Both the position numbers and the translations under genes were made by a program. Under the pieces are notes generated by a model. The model was not told the DNA's origin. It searched no databases and saw only the letters and a program-made list of their open reading frames with translations. A stretch of 64,000 nucleotides of DNA from Pseudomonas sp. PA27(2017) (GTDB lineage: Bacteria; Pseudomonadota; Gammaproteobacteria; Pseudomonadales; Pseudomonadaceae): contig NZ_MSXW01000015.1 in the NCBI RefSeq assembly GCF_001945445.1, positions 62,001-126,000 on the forward strand, read 5' to 3'. This document shows, piece after piece, positions 39,668 to 47,640 of the stretch (the first letter of the stretch is position 1; every line of letters starts with the position of its first letter).

Positions 39668-40596
39668 TGCTGGGTGTACTCGACGGCTTCGGCCAGGGTT
39701 TCGAGGTTCTCGCCCATGGCGATCTCGAACTCATCGGCGCTGTAGGTGCCCCCGGTGATGTGGGACAGGGCGAACACCTTCACGCCGGTGGCGGCCTCGA
39801 TGGGCTTGGCCAGATCGAGGGAAAAGGTCTTCTCGGCGAACAGCACCCGCACATGGGCCTTCTTGATCGCTTCGATGGTATTGGCCAACTGCCGGGCGGT
39901 GGGCGCCACGCCGTGGCGCGGCTCGATCACCGCACTGACGAACAGGCCGAACTCCTGCATCAGGTAGTCGTAACCGGCGTGGGTGGTGGCGCAGCGAAAT
40001 TTGGACAGGTCCAGTGCGGCGAAGCGGTTCATGAACCGCGCGCGCAGCGCGCGAATGCGCCCCGCGTAGGCCATGGCGTTGCGCCGATAAGTGGCGGCGT
40101 TGTCCGGGTCCAGCTCACCAAGGCGGCGGGCGATTTCGAAGACTTGCTGGACCGCCGCGGTGGTGGAGACGAAGGTATGCGGATTGACCACCTTGGCGCC
40201 GCCCTGATCACCGCCAATGGGAATCAGCGCGACCGAGGCGTTGGCCTGGATGATCGGCAGGTTGTCGCTGCGCCCGGCTGCCTTGACGATGGCCCCGGCC
40301 CACTCGTCATGGCCGATGCCGTTGACCACCAGGGCATCGAGGGTCATCGCGCGGGTGATGTCGGCAGGCTGTGGCTGATAGTTGTGCGGGTTGGCTTCCC
40401 CCGGAATCAGTGCCACCACCTCGGCCCGGTCGCCGACGATATTGGCGACGAAGCTGTAGTAGGGGTGCAGCGTCACGCCGATCTTGAGTTTTTTGGCCGC
40501 AGCCTGTGCATGGCCGGCCAGGGCGAGTGCAGGTATCAACACCAGCAGGGCGAGGCAGCTGCGCAGCCGTGGCTGAAGTCTTGCTGAAGCAATCAT
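39664..40596 (-). CDS. ZnuA-type metal-binding protein with intact His ligands
   Basis: Cluster A-I binding protein of 310 residues; signal peptide ends about AQAA (residue 34). Canonical ligands are present: His71 (ANPHNYQ), His140 (VVNPHTFVS) and His206 (ATTHAGYDY), with Glu255 or His279 as the fourth. It lacks the long His-rich loop of ZnuA. Zn is the best guess, and Mn cannot be excluded. It overlaps the DUF6162-like gene and the ATPase gene by 4 bp each. Confidence 0.88.
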   Translation of the reverse strand: MIASARLQPRLRSCLALLVLIPALALAGHAQAAAKKLKIGVTLHPYYSFVANIVGDRAEVVALIPGEANPHNYQPQPADITRAMTLDALVVNGIGHDEWAGAIVKAAGRSDNLPIIQANASVALIPIGGDQGGAKVVNPHTFVSTTAAVQQVFEIARRLGELDPDNAATYRRNAMAYAGRIRALRARFMNRFAALDLSKFRCATTHAGYDYLMQEFGLFVSAVIEPRHGVAPTARQLANTIEAIKKAHVRVLFAEKTFSLDLAKPIEAATGVKVFALSHITGGTYSADEFEIAMGENLETLAEAVEYTQQ

Positions 40597-41330
40597 GGCT
40601 GGTTTCCTTTCACGCGTTCGATTTCACTGTTGCCGTCGTAGGCGATGACCTGCCTCCAGCCTTTGCTCACCAACGCTTCGGGCTTGACGATGCCGGGGTA
40701 GGGTGCATTCGGGTCGCGGTGAACCCAGATGGTCGCCTGGTTGGCCCACATCACCCCGGCGTGGGCATGGCCGATCACCAGCAGGTAGGCGCTCTGGCCC
40801 GGCAGCTGGCCGCCCGAGCCGTAGTACACGGCGGCGCCCTGGCCATGGGTGGCCTGGGAGACCTGGCTGGAGCTCTGCGCCGCGCTGGCGGTTTGGCCAT
40901 CCGGTGTGCTGGCATGGGCCTGGTGGCTGCCGGGGAGGACCAACTGCCAGTGCACCTCACCGTTGCTCTTCCAGAACGCGTCGCGATAGAACGGCGGCAG
41001 AACGATCTTCTGGGCGTGTTCCAGGCTGATCCAGCCGCCGGTGTCGTTGTTGTTCCAGATGATTTCTTCACCCGCTGGCAGCAACGCGCTATGAATGGCC
41101 TGGTCGACCGCATTCAGTCCGTCGAACGAGCGCACCTGCCAGCTCAAGGCCGCAGGCGGGCCGACCTCACGGGGGCGCAGCAGCAGGTAGCCCGCCAGGC
41201 AGGCGATCACACCGAGGGTCAGCAGCACCATGGCCAGCGACTCCCAGCGCCCGGAGGCCGGGCTCACGACCTTGCCGGGTTTGCCAGTGCTCAGGTCGGC
41301 ATCGAGGTCGTTCAGCGGCAGGCTGGCCAT
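40593..41330 (-). CDS. Membrane-anchored His-rich protein (DUF6162-like)
   Basis: 245 residues from ATG 41330 (MASLPLNDLDADL), which shares one base with the upstream stop; a GTG at 41375 is less likely. One N-terminal TM (about 32-50: LAMVLLTLGVIACLAGYLLL), then a periplasmic domain of about 190 residues. His-containing stretches (SHQAHAS, ATHGQG, IGHAHAG, IWVHRD) suggest metal binding. I associate this family with metal ABC operons of pseudomonads; the function is not established. Confidence 0.7.
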   Translation of the reverse strand: MASLPLNDLDADLSTGKPGKVVSPASGRWESLAMVLLTLGVIACLAGYLLLRPREVGPPAALSWQVRSFDGLNAVDQAIHSALLPAGEEIIWNNNDTGGWISLEHAQKIVLPPFYRDAFWKSNGEVHWQLVLPGSHQAHASTPDGQTASAAQSSSQVSQATHGQGAAVYYGSGGQLPGQSAYLLVIGHAHAGVMWANQATIWVHRDPNAPYPGIVKPEALVSKGWRQVIAYDGNSEIERVKGNQP

Positions 41331-41818
41331 CAGACGAACGCGATCCAGCGGCCGAGAAAGATCACCCCGGTCCACAACGCCAGCGAACCGAGCCCGGCGA
41401 TTCGCGCCTGGGCTGGCGGCGGCACGCTGCTATCCCATTCATGGATGCGGCGAAAGGCGCCGAGGTGGAAGATCGCCATGTTCAGCCCCGCCAGACCCAG
41501 CAGGCCCATCTTGCCCAGGAACATGGGGTTTTCCGCGTAGGTGGTGGCGTTGGCCATGAACATCAGCACGCCGGTCACCACGCACGTCGCGAAGGCCACC
41601 CAGGTGAAGGGCAGCAATTCCTTGATCAGCCGCAGCGCGCCTGGGCGGTGAGCGGCTATACCGAGCAGGCGCAGGTCGACCACGGCAATGGTGCCGAGCA
41701 CCAGGGCGATACCGATGACATGCAGCGATTCCAGCGCCGGAAAGCCCGAGTCGGACTCGCGAATCAGCGTGGCGATGGCGGTGTCCTGCAGAGTTTGCAG
41801 CAGTGATTGGATATCCAT
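41330..41818 (-). CDS. Four-TM membrane protein, DUF6644-like, copy 1
   Basis: 162 residues, about four TM helices. It shares with the next gene the pattern LHVIGIALVLGTIAVVDLRLLG, a central membrane pair with a short loop, and the C-terminal FLGRWIAF. The His at the start of helix 1 is conserved in both copies and could bind heme or metal. Function unknown. Confidence 0.75.
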   Translation of the reverse strand: MDIQSLLQTLQDTAIATLIRESDSGFPALESLHVIGIALVLGTIAVVDLRLLGIAAHRPGALRLIKELLPFTWVAFATCVVTGVLMFMANATTYAENPMFLGKMGLLGLAGLNMAIFHLGAFRRIHEWDSSVPPPAQARIAGLGSLALWTGVIFLGRWIAFV

Positions 41819-41846
41819 GACGGCTACCTGAGAGCGTTGGAATGAA

Positions 41847-42335
41847 TTAGATCGAGTAGGCGATCCAGCGGCCGCAGAAGATCACCACGCACCACAGGGC
41901 GATCGACAGCCAGGCCAGCACCTTGATGGCTGGGTGAATGGCATCGCTTTGCGACCCGTCGGCAGCAGGCTTGAGCAGCGGCCGGCGGATGCTCCAGGCG
42001 AGCGCGAAGGCGCCGATCACCAGGGCCATCTTCAGCCAGAAGGTGGAGTTGACCAGGACCCGGTCCGGCTCGCCGATGATCATGACCAGGCCGGTGACCA
42101 GCAGCACCAGCAGCGCGTTGCGCATCCACGGGTAGTAGCGGCCGATCACCTCGCGGGCCGGGCGATCGACGGCCAGCACCCCGGCCAGGCGCAGGTCGGA
42201 CATCACCGCGGAGCCGAAAATCGCGGCGATGGCGATGATGTGTACGCTCTGCACGGTGGGCACCACCCAGAGCATGTCTCGTATGGTGGTGCTCAGCGTT
42301 GACGCGTAGAGCCAGGCAATGAATTCCGCTGACAT
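41847..42335 (-). CDS. Four-TM membrane protein, DUF6644-like, copy 2
   Basis: 162 residues, a paralogue of the previous gene: VHIIAIAAIFGSAVMSDLRLAG and C-terminal FCGRWIAYSI align with LHVIGIALVLGTIAVVDLRLLG and FLGRWIAFV. The copies differ in the loops, as expected for subunits of a heteromer rather than a recent duplication. 28 bp separates them. A GGAGA-like site precedes the ATG. Confidence 0.75.
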   Translation of the reverse strand: MSAEFIAWLYASTLSTTIRDMLWVVPTVQSVHIIAIAAIFGSAVMSDLRLAGVLAVDRPAREVIGRYYPWMRNALLVLLVTGLVMIIGEPDRVLVNSTFWLKMALVIGAFALAWSIRRPLLKPAADGSQSDAIHPAIKVLAWLSIALWCVVIFCGRWIAYSI

Positions 42336-42356
42336 CGGTTGTCTCCCTGAAGCGGC

Positions 42357-43865
42357 TTAGAAGTCTTGGGGTTTGGCGATCGGTTGCAGGCCCTTGGCAT
42401 CCTCGGGCAGCAAATAGCCTTCCTGCACCGAGCGCGCCTTGGCGTCTTCGAAGGCCTTCTGGTATTGCGCGTAGCTGCCGTAGCGTTTGCGCAGCTCGCC
42501 GCGCGAATACGCCACTTTGGTGTCGTAGATCAGCCCGCAGGCGGTTTCCTGATCGGTGAGGTAGGTGGCGCTCGGTACCTGGATCCACGGCGGGCGAACG
42601 CCGCCCAGAAGGTTGCCGGTAGCGGCGTCGCGCACTGCGGCGTTGCCTTGGCGGGGCACGCGCGGAGCCTTGGGCATGGGCTTGCCGTCACGAACCCAGC
42701 GGTCCATGCCATCGAGCAGCGCCGAGACGACCAGCTCCGCCGGCTCGTCGTAGAGCATCTGGCAGCGCGGATCATTGCCCTTGCCAACGTCGGCGGCCAG
42801 GCGTTCGGTATGCTGGGTACCGAGGTCGGCCAGGCGCAGGTGCGGGATGCCGGTCACTTCGTAGTAGCGAAGCTTGGGTTCGTCGGTATCGGCGGGCAGG
42901 GCAATGCCTTCGAGCACGTCGTGCATCAACTCGGACTGGCTGTAGACGGTCACGAACGGCGCATCGCCTGGCATCCTGCGCGGCACGCGGATGACATCAC
43001 CGCCCACTTCGCCATAGGCCATGCGGCCGGTCATGTAGGCATCGATCAGCGGTTTACCGTCCGGCATGCGCCACTGCTGGTGGCGACCCTGGTCGAGGTA
43101 ATCCATCCACACCTGGGCCGTCACCGCCCAGCTGTTGACGTAGACGCGCTTGACGTCCAGCCCGGCCAGCGGGCCTTTTGGCGTGTCGCTCTTGAGCAGC
43201 AGCGCCAGTTGCGCGCCGATGCCCTGGGATTGCGGCACGAAGGGATCCGGCGCGTCGCCACGGGTGAAGCGCTTGGCATCGTAGTAGCTGGCGAGCGGCG
43301 CGTAGCGGGCATAGTCGAAGCGGCGCATGAAGTCGAAGTTGACGATCTTGCCGTACTGGGCGATGCCATCGGCTTCGACGGCCGGGTCACCGGCGATGAA
43401 CTTGGGGTCGACCTCTGGCTTGTTGATGTTCAGCGTGTAGCCGACGTAGGCATAGCCATGGCGTAGCAGATAGTCGCGGGTGAGAATCCAGCCCGCAGCG
43501 CGTTCGCCGAACCAGCTGAACGGCTCGATGATCACCGTGCCGTTGAAGCGTGCCGGGTCGGCGGGTTTGCGCACCAGTATGCGGGTGGTATAGGGCGCTT
43601 CGAGCAGGGTTTGCCCGGCAGCGGTGATCGCTGGCGCAACCCCTTGCAGATAGAACTCCTGCTCGACGTAGCCGCTGCCTTTGAGATCGCTGTACTCGGT
43701 GCCCTGGTAGGTGGCCGAGGACAGCGGCGGCTTGCCCGAATCCGGCACCGCCATGGCCGTGGGCAGGCGCGGCACCTCGGCGAATGCTGCCGTGGCCAGG
43801 GCTAGCGTCAACAGCACGCCGTGCATGGCAGGTTGCAGGATGCTGATTGTTATTGGTAGTTGCAT
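42357..43865 (-). CDS. Exported alpha/beta-hydrolase domain protein
   Basis: 502 residues with a Sec signal peptide (ends about AFA, residue 29). The alpha/beta hydrolase-fold family often annotated alpha/beta hydrolase domain-containing protein is suggested by VIIEPFSWFGERAAGWI, YAYVGYTLN, YVNSWAVTAQVWMDY (in place of a classic GxSxG nucleophile elbow), and the late GIPHLRLADLG and NLLGGVRPPWIQVPSATY. The nucleophile (NSWAVT) looks canonical for this subgroup. Substrate unknown; periplasmic, in the middle of the metal operon. Confidence 0.7.
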   Translation of the reverse strand: MQLPITISILQPAMHGVLLTLALATAAFAEVPRLPTAMAVPDSGKPPLSSATYQGTEYSDLKGSGYVEQEFYLQGVAPAITAAGQTLLEAPYTTRILVRKPADPARFNGTVIIEPFSWFGERAAGWILTRDYLLRHGYAYVGYTLNINKPEVDPKFIAGDPAVEADGIAQYGKIVNFDFMRRFDYARYAPLASYYDAKRFTRGDAPDPFVPQSQGIGAQLALLLKSDTPKGPLAGLDVKRVYVNSWAVTAQVWMDYLDQGRHQQWRMPDGKPLIDAYMTGRMAYGEVGGDVIRVPRRMPGDAPFVTVYSQSELMHDVLEGIALPADTDEPKLRYYEVTGIPHLRLADLGTQHTERLAADVGKGNDPRCQMLYDEPAELVVSALLDGMDRWVRDGKPMPKAPRVPRQGNAAVRDAATGNLLGGVRPPWIQVPSATYLTDQETACGLIYDTKVAYSRGELRKRYGSYAQYQKAFEDAKARSVQEGYLLPEDAKGLQPIAKPQDF

Positions 43866-43903
43866 CCGAATCTCTCCTGATTAGGGGCGACAGTGGGTGT
43901 CAC

Positions 43904-44659
43904 TCAGTCCGTTTTGAGGGTGGCTTTGCCTTCGCTGTCGATGACGATCTGGTTGTTCTCGCAGACGTACTCTTCGATGCGGTAGTCCGAGCGTTTGTAT
44001 TCGAAGGTGAATTCATAAGGCCTGGTGAGCAGCTGCGGATCTTCGATCGTCACGCGGTTCTGCAGGTGGTCGGGCGCCGTCAGGCGGATGCGCTCGGTGA
44101 CCTTCACGCCCTCGCTGTGGGGCACGTCGTAGAAGGTCACGTCGGTGCGAATGGCGCGGGTTTCCACTATCAGGGTGTCGCCTTGCCAGCGGCCGCGTGA
44201 ATGCCCCTGATAGACCGGGTCGAGTTCGTCCAAAGGCGGCAGCGGTTCGTTGAGGATGATGCGGCGCACCTGCTGCAGGTACTCACCAAGCACGATCACG
44301 TTCTTGTCGTCATAGATGATCTGAATCGGAAACAGCGCCGCCATCAGCGTCGGCATGCCTTCGGGCAGGCACTTGGCACTGGTGGTCGCCAGTGGCGTGC
44401 CGGCCTCGTTGGCCTCTGCCTGCTTTTTCTTCAGCTCGGCGTACTGGCTGGCGTACGGCTCCTTGAGTGGCATGGGGCCGCCCGGCAGCACCGGATCGTC
44501 CGGGTCTTCGCCGAACCAGTCGTCCGGGGTGCGCTCCCAGGTGCCGCTGATATTCGGCTTGGTCGCGGCGATTTCGGTTGCGCCACTGGTGGCGACCAAG
44601 CTCATGCAAAGCGCGCCCAGCAGCAACGCTACCGGTGCCAGGTGTCGTGTCGGTTTCAT
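43904..44659 (-). CDS. Exported protein of unknown function, 251 aa
   Basis: Signal peptide about 1-27, then GTWERTPDDWFGEDPDDPVLPGG and a beta-rich core with YQGHSRGRWQGDTLIVETRA and DVPHSEGVKVTERIRL. Proteins with this GHSRGxWxGDTLIVET pattern are widespread but uncharacterised, and I associate them with DUF6152 neighbours as here. No catalytic motif is recognisable. Confidence 0.7.
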   Translation of the reverse strand: MKPTRHLAPVALLLGALCMSLVATSGATEIAATKPNISGTWERTPDDWFGEDPDDPVLPGGPMPLKEPYASQYAELKKKQAEANEAGTPLATTSAKCLPEGMPTLMAALFPIQIIYDDKNVIVLGEYLQQVRRIILNEPLPPLDELDPVYQGHSRGRWQGDTLIVETRAIRTDVTFYDVPHSEGVKVTERIRLTAPDHLQNRVTIEDPQLLTRPYEFTFEYKRSDYRIEEYVCENNQIVIDSEGKATLKTD

Positions 44660-44716
44660 GCAGGTGTCTCCAGCCGGTGGATTCAGTGCGGTCGTCGTGC
44701 AGCGCTACCGCGGTAA

Positions 44717-45109
44717 TCAGCCGCCGCCGGTGAGCACCGTGTCGCCAATCTTGATCTCGACCAGCAAGCCGCCGGGCTCGCCGTTCTTCAGGGGCTTGAA
44801 GGTCACCTCAGCCTCATCGCCGGCCTTGATCACATTGGCTTTCCAACCCGTGCGCTTGAGCGCGTTGACGCTGCCGGTCTCGATCTTGAATTGCTGCTCA
44901 GGTGGGCCGGGGGCGTCGACGTAGATGGCGACGTGGGGGTTGGTCCAGGCGAAACGCGAAACCACGCCCTTGATGGTCACCGTCTTGGTCTGATCGAAAA
45001 TGGCGAAGGAATGGTGGGCGCTCACTACGCCGGGGAGGGCACAGGTGACGAGGGCTGCGAGCAGCCAGCGGCGCTGACGCAAAAGCGGGGGAAACGAGAC
45101 AAGGGTCAT
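44717..45109 (-). CDS. DUF6152-family exported protein with His-His mature N-terminus
   Basis: 130 residues. The signal peptide ends at VVSA (residue about 31), leaving HHSFAIFDQTK as the mature N-terminus, as is typical of DUF6152. The mature part is an OB/beta-barrel-like small domain (TVTIKGVVSRFAWTNPHVAI). It is the first gene of the 12-gene minus-strand run, with an AGGT site before the ATG. Two N-terminal His residues make a metal site plausible; the function is unknown. Confidence 0.75.
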   Translation of the reverse strand: MTLVSFPPLLRQRRWLLAALVTCALPGVVSAHHSFAIFDQTKTVTIKGVVSRFAWTNPHVAIYVDAPGPPEQQFKIETGSVNALKRTGWKANVIKAGDEAEVTFKPLKNGEPGGLLVEIKIGDTVLTGGG

Positions 45110-45175
45110 GACAGGTACCTCGGTTCTTATTTGTTCTTATGGCGCCGAGCATAGGGCCGGGTACCTGCTGGGCCT

Positions 45176-45190
45176 TATCCCAAAATGGCA
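45176..45190 (+). promoter_or_regulatory. Shared 15-bp motif, copy 1 (candidate AraC-type operator)
   Basis: TATCCCAAAATGGCA, 66 bp upstream of the DUF6152 start and facing copy 2 in inverted orientation. It matches copy 3 at 13 of 15 positions; the match with copy 2 continues downstream (GCAACGAAyGA). Confidence 0.55.
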
Positions 45191-45269
45191 ACGAATGACG
45201 GTTGGATGCTGTTTTCTGGCGCAGCCAGCCAGCTAATCAACCAATACGTGTGAGTGCAGCATCGTTCGT

Positions 45270-45284
45270 TGCTGATATGGGATA
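45270..45284 (-). promoter_or_regulatory. Shared 15-bp motif, copy 2 (candidate AraC-type operator)
   Basis: On the minus strand, TATCCCATATCAGCA, 68 bp upstream of the outer-membrane barrel gene. It matches copy 3 at 13 of 15 positions. Confidence 0.55.
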
Positions 45285-45352
45285 CCGCTGTCGTGGTTAC
45301 GGGGAAAACACTCGCGGCTCGCCTCATCAATAACAACAACAGGAGAGACGTC

Positions 45353-46687
45353 ATGCGTACCCACAGTTACGCCCCACTAGTGTCATTGCTCGCACTCTGT
45401 ACGGTCGGCTCACCGGCGCGGGCCTATGAGCTGTACAACGAAAACGGCGGCGCCACCGTGCTCAACGCTGAGATCTGGGCAGGGTTCGGCTGGTACACGG
45501 CCAACAAGAACTACCTGGGAGACCCAGAGCGCGAGCCAGGTCGAATGCGCTGGCAGGAAGGCTTCATCAAATACGGGCTGACGGGCGCCACCGATAAAAT
45601 CGACGCCGGCTCGGTCTACGGCGGCCTCAGCATGATCAGTTCGGGGTCGTTCGGTGATGGCGACCCAGGCGGTCTGACTACCGGCGAGGAACGCAGAACC
45701 TCTCTGGAAGATGCTTACCTGGGGTGGAAGTCCGCCGATCTGTTTCCGGCACTGGGCACCGATGGCGTGGACTTTTCCATCGGCCGGCAGATCGTCACGC
45801 TGGACGGCTTTCTGATCACCGATGACGGTTTCTCGCCCGGCCGTGCTTTCAACCCCATAGAGGGAGTGTCCGATGGCCGCTTCGATCGCGGCGGTGCCTT
45901 CTATCTCGGCCCGCGCCTGGCATTCGACAACTCGGCGGTATTGAAGCTTGGCGGCACCGAAGGCCTGCACGGCAGCATGATGTGGCTGAAGATCGACAGC
46001 CCCGGGCAGTCCAAGACCGAGGTCGCTGCGGCAACCGTCGACTACACCACGGCGTTCGGCTCGATCGGTTCGACCTACATCCATGGTCTGCACGTCGATG
46101 AGCATTACGCCTTCGGTGATCGTATGGAGCGCGAGGGCATGGATATCTACAGCATCCGTGGCCAGGGCAACGCCGGCATCGAAGATGCCGATTTCGCCTT
46201 CGAGGTGGCCCGCCAGGAAAAACGCTCGGGCTCGCAACGGGCGATGTTCTTCGATGCTGGCTACACCTTCAGCGAGGTGCGCTGGAAGCCGGCGGTCAGT
46301 TACCGCTTCTCGCGCTATTCGGAAGGCTGGGATTTCCTGTTCCAGGGCGGCTACCGCAAGCGCCTGCAGGGCGAAGTCGGCGTCAACTATGCGGGCTCGG
46401 TCACCTCGAACATGCGTATCAACGATGTGCAGTTTTCCGTGCAGCCAACCGACAAGCTGACCCTCAACGCCATGTACTTCAACTTCCACCAGTTGTCGCG
46501 GCGTGACGAGCAGGATTACAGCGCCCAGGAGATCGACCTGTTCGTGGACTGGATGGTGACCGACAACATCACCCTGTCGCCCCTGGTGGGTTTCTACAAA
46601 CCGGACAAGTGGCGTGAGAACGGTGGGTTGCAGAGCGGGCCGGGCACCAACACCTACATGCAGTTCATCGTGTGGATGGAGTTCTGA
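45353..46687 (+). CDS. Outer-membrane beta-barrel protein (porin-like)
   Basis: 444 residues from ATG 45353, with AGGAGAG upstream; a longer ORF from 45254 lacks a site and hides the signal peptide (MRTHSYAPLVSLLALCTVGSPARA). The mature chain alternates aromatic and polar residues through many predicted strands (WAGFGWYTANKNYLG, YLGWKSADLFPALG, MYFNFHQLSRRDEQDYSAQ) and ends in Phe (IVWMEF), the BAM recognition signature. It resembles alginate-export/porin-type barrels in outline only; the solute is unknown. Divergent from the metal operon. Confidence 0.8.
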   Translation: MRTHSYAPLVSLLALCTVGSPARAYELYNENGGATVLNAEIWAGFGWYTANKNYLGDPEREPGRMRWQEGFIKYGLTGATDKIDAGSVYGGLSMISSGSFGDGDPGGLTTGEERRTSLEDAYLGWKSADLFPALGTDGVDFSIGRQIVTLDGFLITDDGFSPGRAFNPIEGVSDGRFDRGGAFYLGPRLAFDNSAVLKLGGTEGLHGSMMWLKIDSPGQSKTEVAAATVDYTTAFGSIGSTYIHGLHVDEHYAFGDRMEREGMDIYSIRGQGNAGIEDADFAFEVARQEKRSGSQRAMFFDAGYTFSEVRWKPAVSYRFSRYSEGWDFLFQGGYRKRLQGEVGVNYAGSVTSNMRINDVQFSVQPTDKLTLNAMYFNFHQLSRRDEQDYSAQEIDLFVDWMVTDNITLSPLVGFYKPDKWRENGGLQSGPGTNTYMQFIVWMEF

Positions 46688-46779
46688 TTCAACGCTATGG
46701 GTAAGAACCTGTTCATCATCTTTAAGCCCAGGTTCGTCGACTTTGGCGGCTAAGTGGGGCTGACATCGGCGGGGTATTT

Positions 46780-46843
46780 GTGGGAGCGGGCGGGGGCGCC
46801 TAGTTCATGCCCGCGATTGTTCGCGCGCATGGCGCGCTCCCAC
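46780..46843. repeat. REP-like inverted repeat
   Basis: Outer arms GTGGGAGCG/CGCTCCCAC pair perfectly over 9 bp and enclose a GCGCGCATGGCGCGC inner palindrome, the usual form of pseudomonad REP doublets. Confidence 0.7.
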
Positions 46844-46887
46844 TGTGGATCGGCGAACGGCTGCTTCTGCCTTGTAGTTGCCTCTTC

Positions 46888-46919
46888 ATGCGCATACAAG
46901 ACTTTGAACAGGTTCTAAG
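46888..46919. repeat. Dispersed repeat, copy 1
   Basis: ATGCGCATACAAGACTTTGAACAGGTTCTAAG; nearly the same sequence recurs at 60440-60471 in another intergenic region, with CTTCTGC a little upstream in both. Confidence 0.6.
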
Positions 46920-46933
46920 GGTTTTCAGCCCAC

Positions 46934-46970
46934 AAAAACAAGCGCCACCCCAAGGGTGGCGCTTGTTTTT
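46934..46970. terminator. Bidirectional terminator between the barrel gene and cytochrome b561
   Basis: A 17-bp perfect stem whose arms are A5-CAAGCGCCACCC and its complement, with a 3-nt loop, flanked by A- and T-runs so that it works in both directions. Confidence 0.9.
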
Positions 46971-46989
46971 TTAGCAGGCTTATCATTGT

Positions 46990-47553
46990 TTACAGCATGC
47001 GCTTGAGTACATCGTTGCGCTTGTCCTTGTCGAAGAAGCGGTGCTTCAGCGAACCGATGACGTGCAGCACGATCAAGGCGAGCAGGGTGTAGGCCAGCGT
47101 TTTGTGCAGCCACTGGAAGACCACGAACCAGTCGTCGTTTTTGGCCAGCAACTCCGGCAGGTTGACGCCGAAGAAGTACACGCCGTCGCTCATGGTGTAG
47201 GTGCTGGACATCGAGTAACCCATCAGCGGCACCAGCACCAGCAGCACGTACATGGAACGTTGTACCAGTTGCGCGAGAACACGCTCGTGGCCTGCCAGGG
47301 TCAGAGGTGGCTTGGGCAGCACGGGCGTTTTCAGGCGAATGACGATCTGGATCACCACCACCAGAAATGCCAGCACGCCGAATGATTTGTGCCAGGGGTA
47401 ATAGAGCACGAACTTGCTCTCTATATCGTCGCTCATCCCGGTCATATGCCAGCCTGCCCACAACAGGCCGAGGATCAGCACCGCACGTACCCAGTGCAGC
47501 ACCAGCAGGGATCTTGGATAGCGGTCGACTGGTTCTTTTCTTGTCGTATTCAT
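46990..47553 (-). CDS. Cytochrome b561 family protein
   Basis: Inner-membrane di-heme b-type cytochrome of 187 residues with four TM helices. Heme-ligand histidines are seen in LLVLHWVRAVLI (helix 1), YPWHKSFGVLAFLV (helix 2), and HKTLAYTLLALIVLHVIGSLKHRF (helix 4). Such proteins move electrons from quinol to periplasmic or superoxide acceptors. It is a monocistronic gene ending at a strong terminator, and the upstream gap to the aldehyde dehydrogenase holds a hairpin. Confidence 0.88.
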   Translation of the reverse strand: MNTTRKEPVDRYPRSLLVLHWVRAVLILGLLWAGWHMTGMSDDIESKFVLYYPWHKSFGVLAFLVVVIQIVIRLKTPVLPKPPLTLAGHERVLAQLVQRSMYVLLVLVPLMGYSMSSTYTMSDGVYFFGVNLPELLAKNDDWFVVFQWLHKTLAYTLLALIVLHVIGSLKHRFFDKDKRNDVLKRML

Positions 47554-47592
47554 CGCAGTCTCTTTTTATCGATCATCAGGGCCTTAGGAATC

Positions 47593-47630
47593 GCAATGGC
47601 CTGCAACCACCAGGAGGTGCAGGCCATTGC
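47593..47630 (-). terminator. Hairpin after the aldehyde dehydrogenase gene
   Basis: Perfect 13-bp inverted repeat GCAATGGCCTGCA/TGCAGGCCATTGC with a 12-nt loop just past the gene's stop. A T-run is weak, so it is a probable rather than certain terminator. Confidence 0.55.
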
Positions 47631-47640
47631 TGGAACGCAC

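Larger units (their letters stand above)
46688..46989. other. Intergenic region with REP-like and dispersed repeats
   Basis: Gene-free stretch between convergent genes. It contains a REP-like palindrome (46780-46843), a copy of a dispersed repeat (46888-46919) and a strong bidirectional terminator (46934-46970). I see no credible small ORF. Confidence 0.7.

Noticed and set aside
45254..45352. N-terminal extension of the barrel gene from 45254
   Set aside because: It would place 33 residues before a clear signal peptide; ATG 45353 has AGGAGAG upstream.
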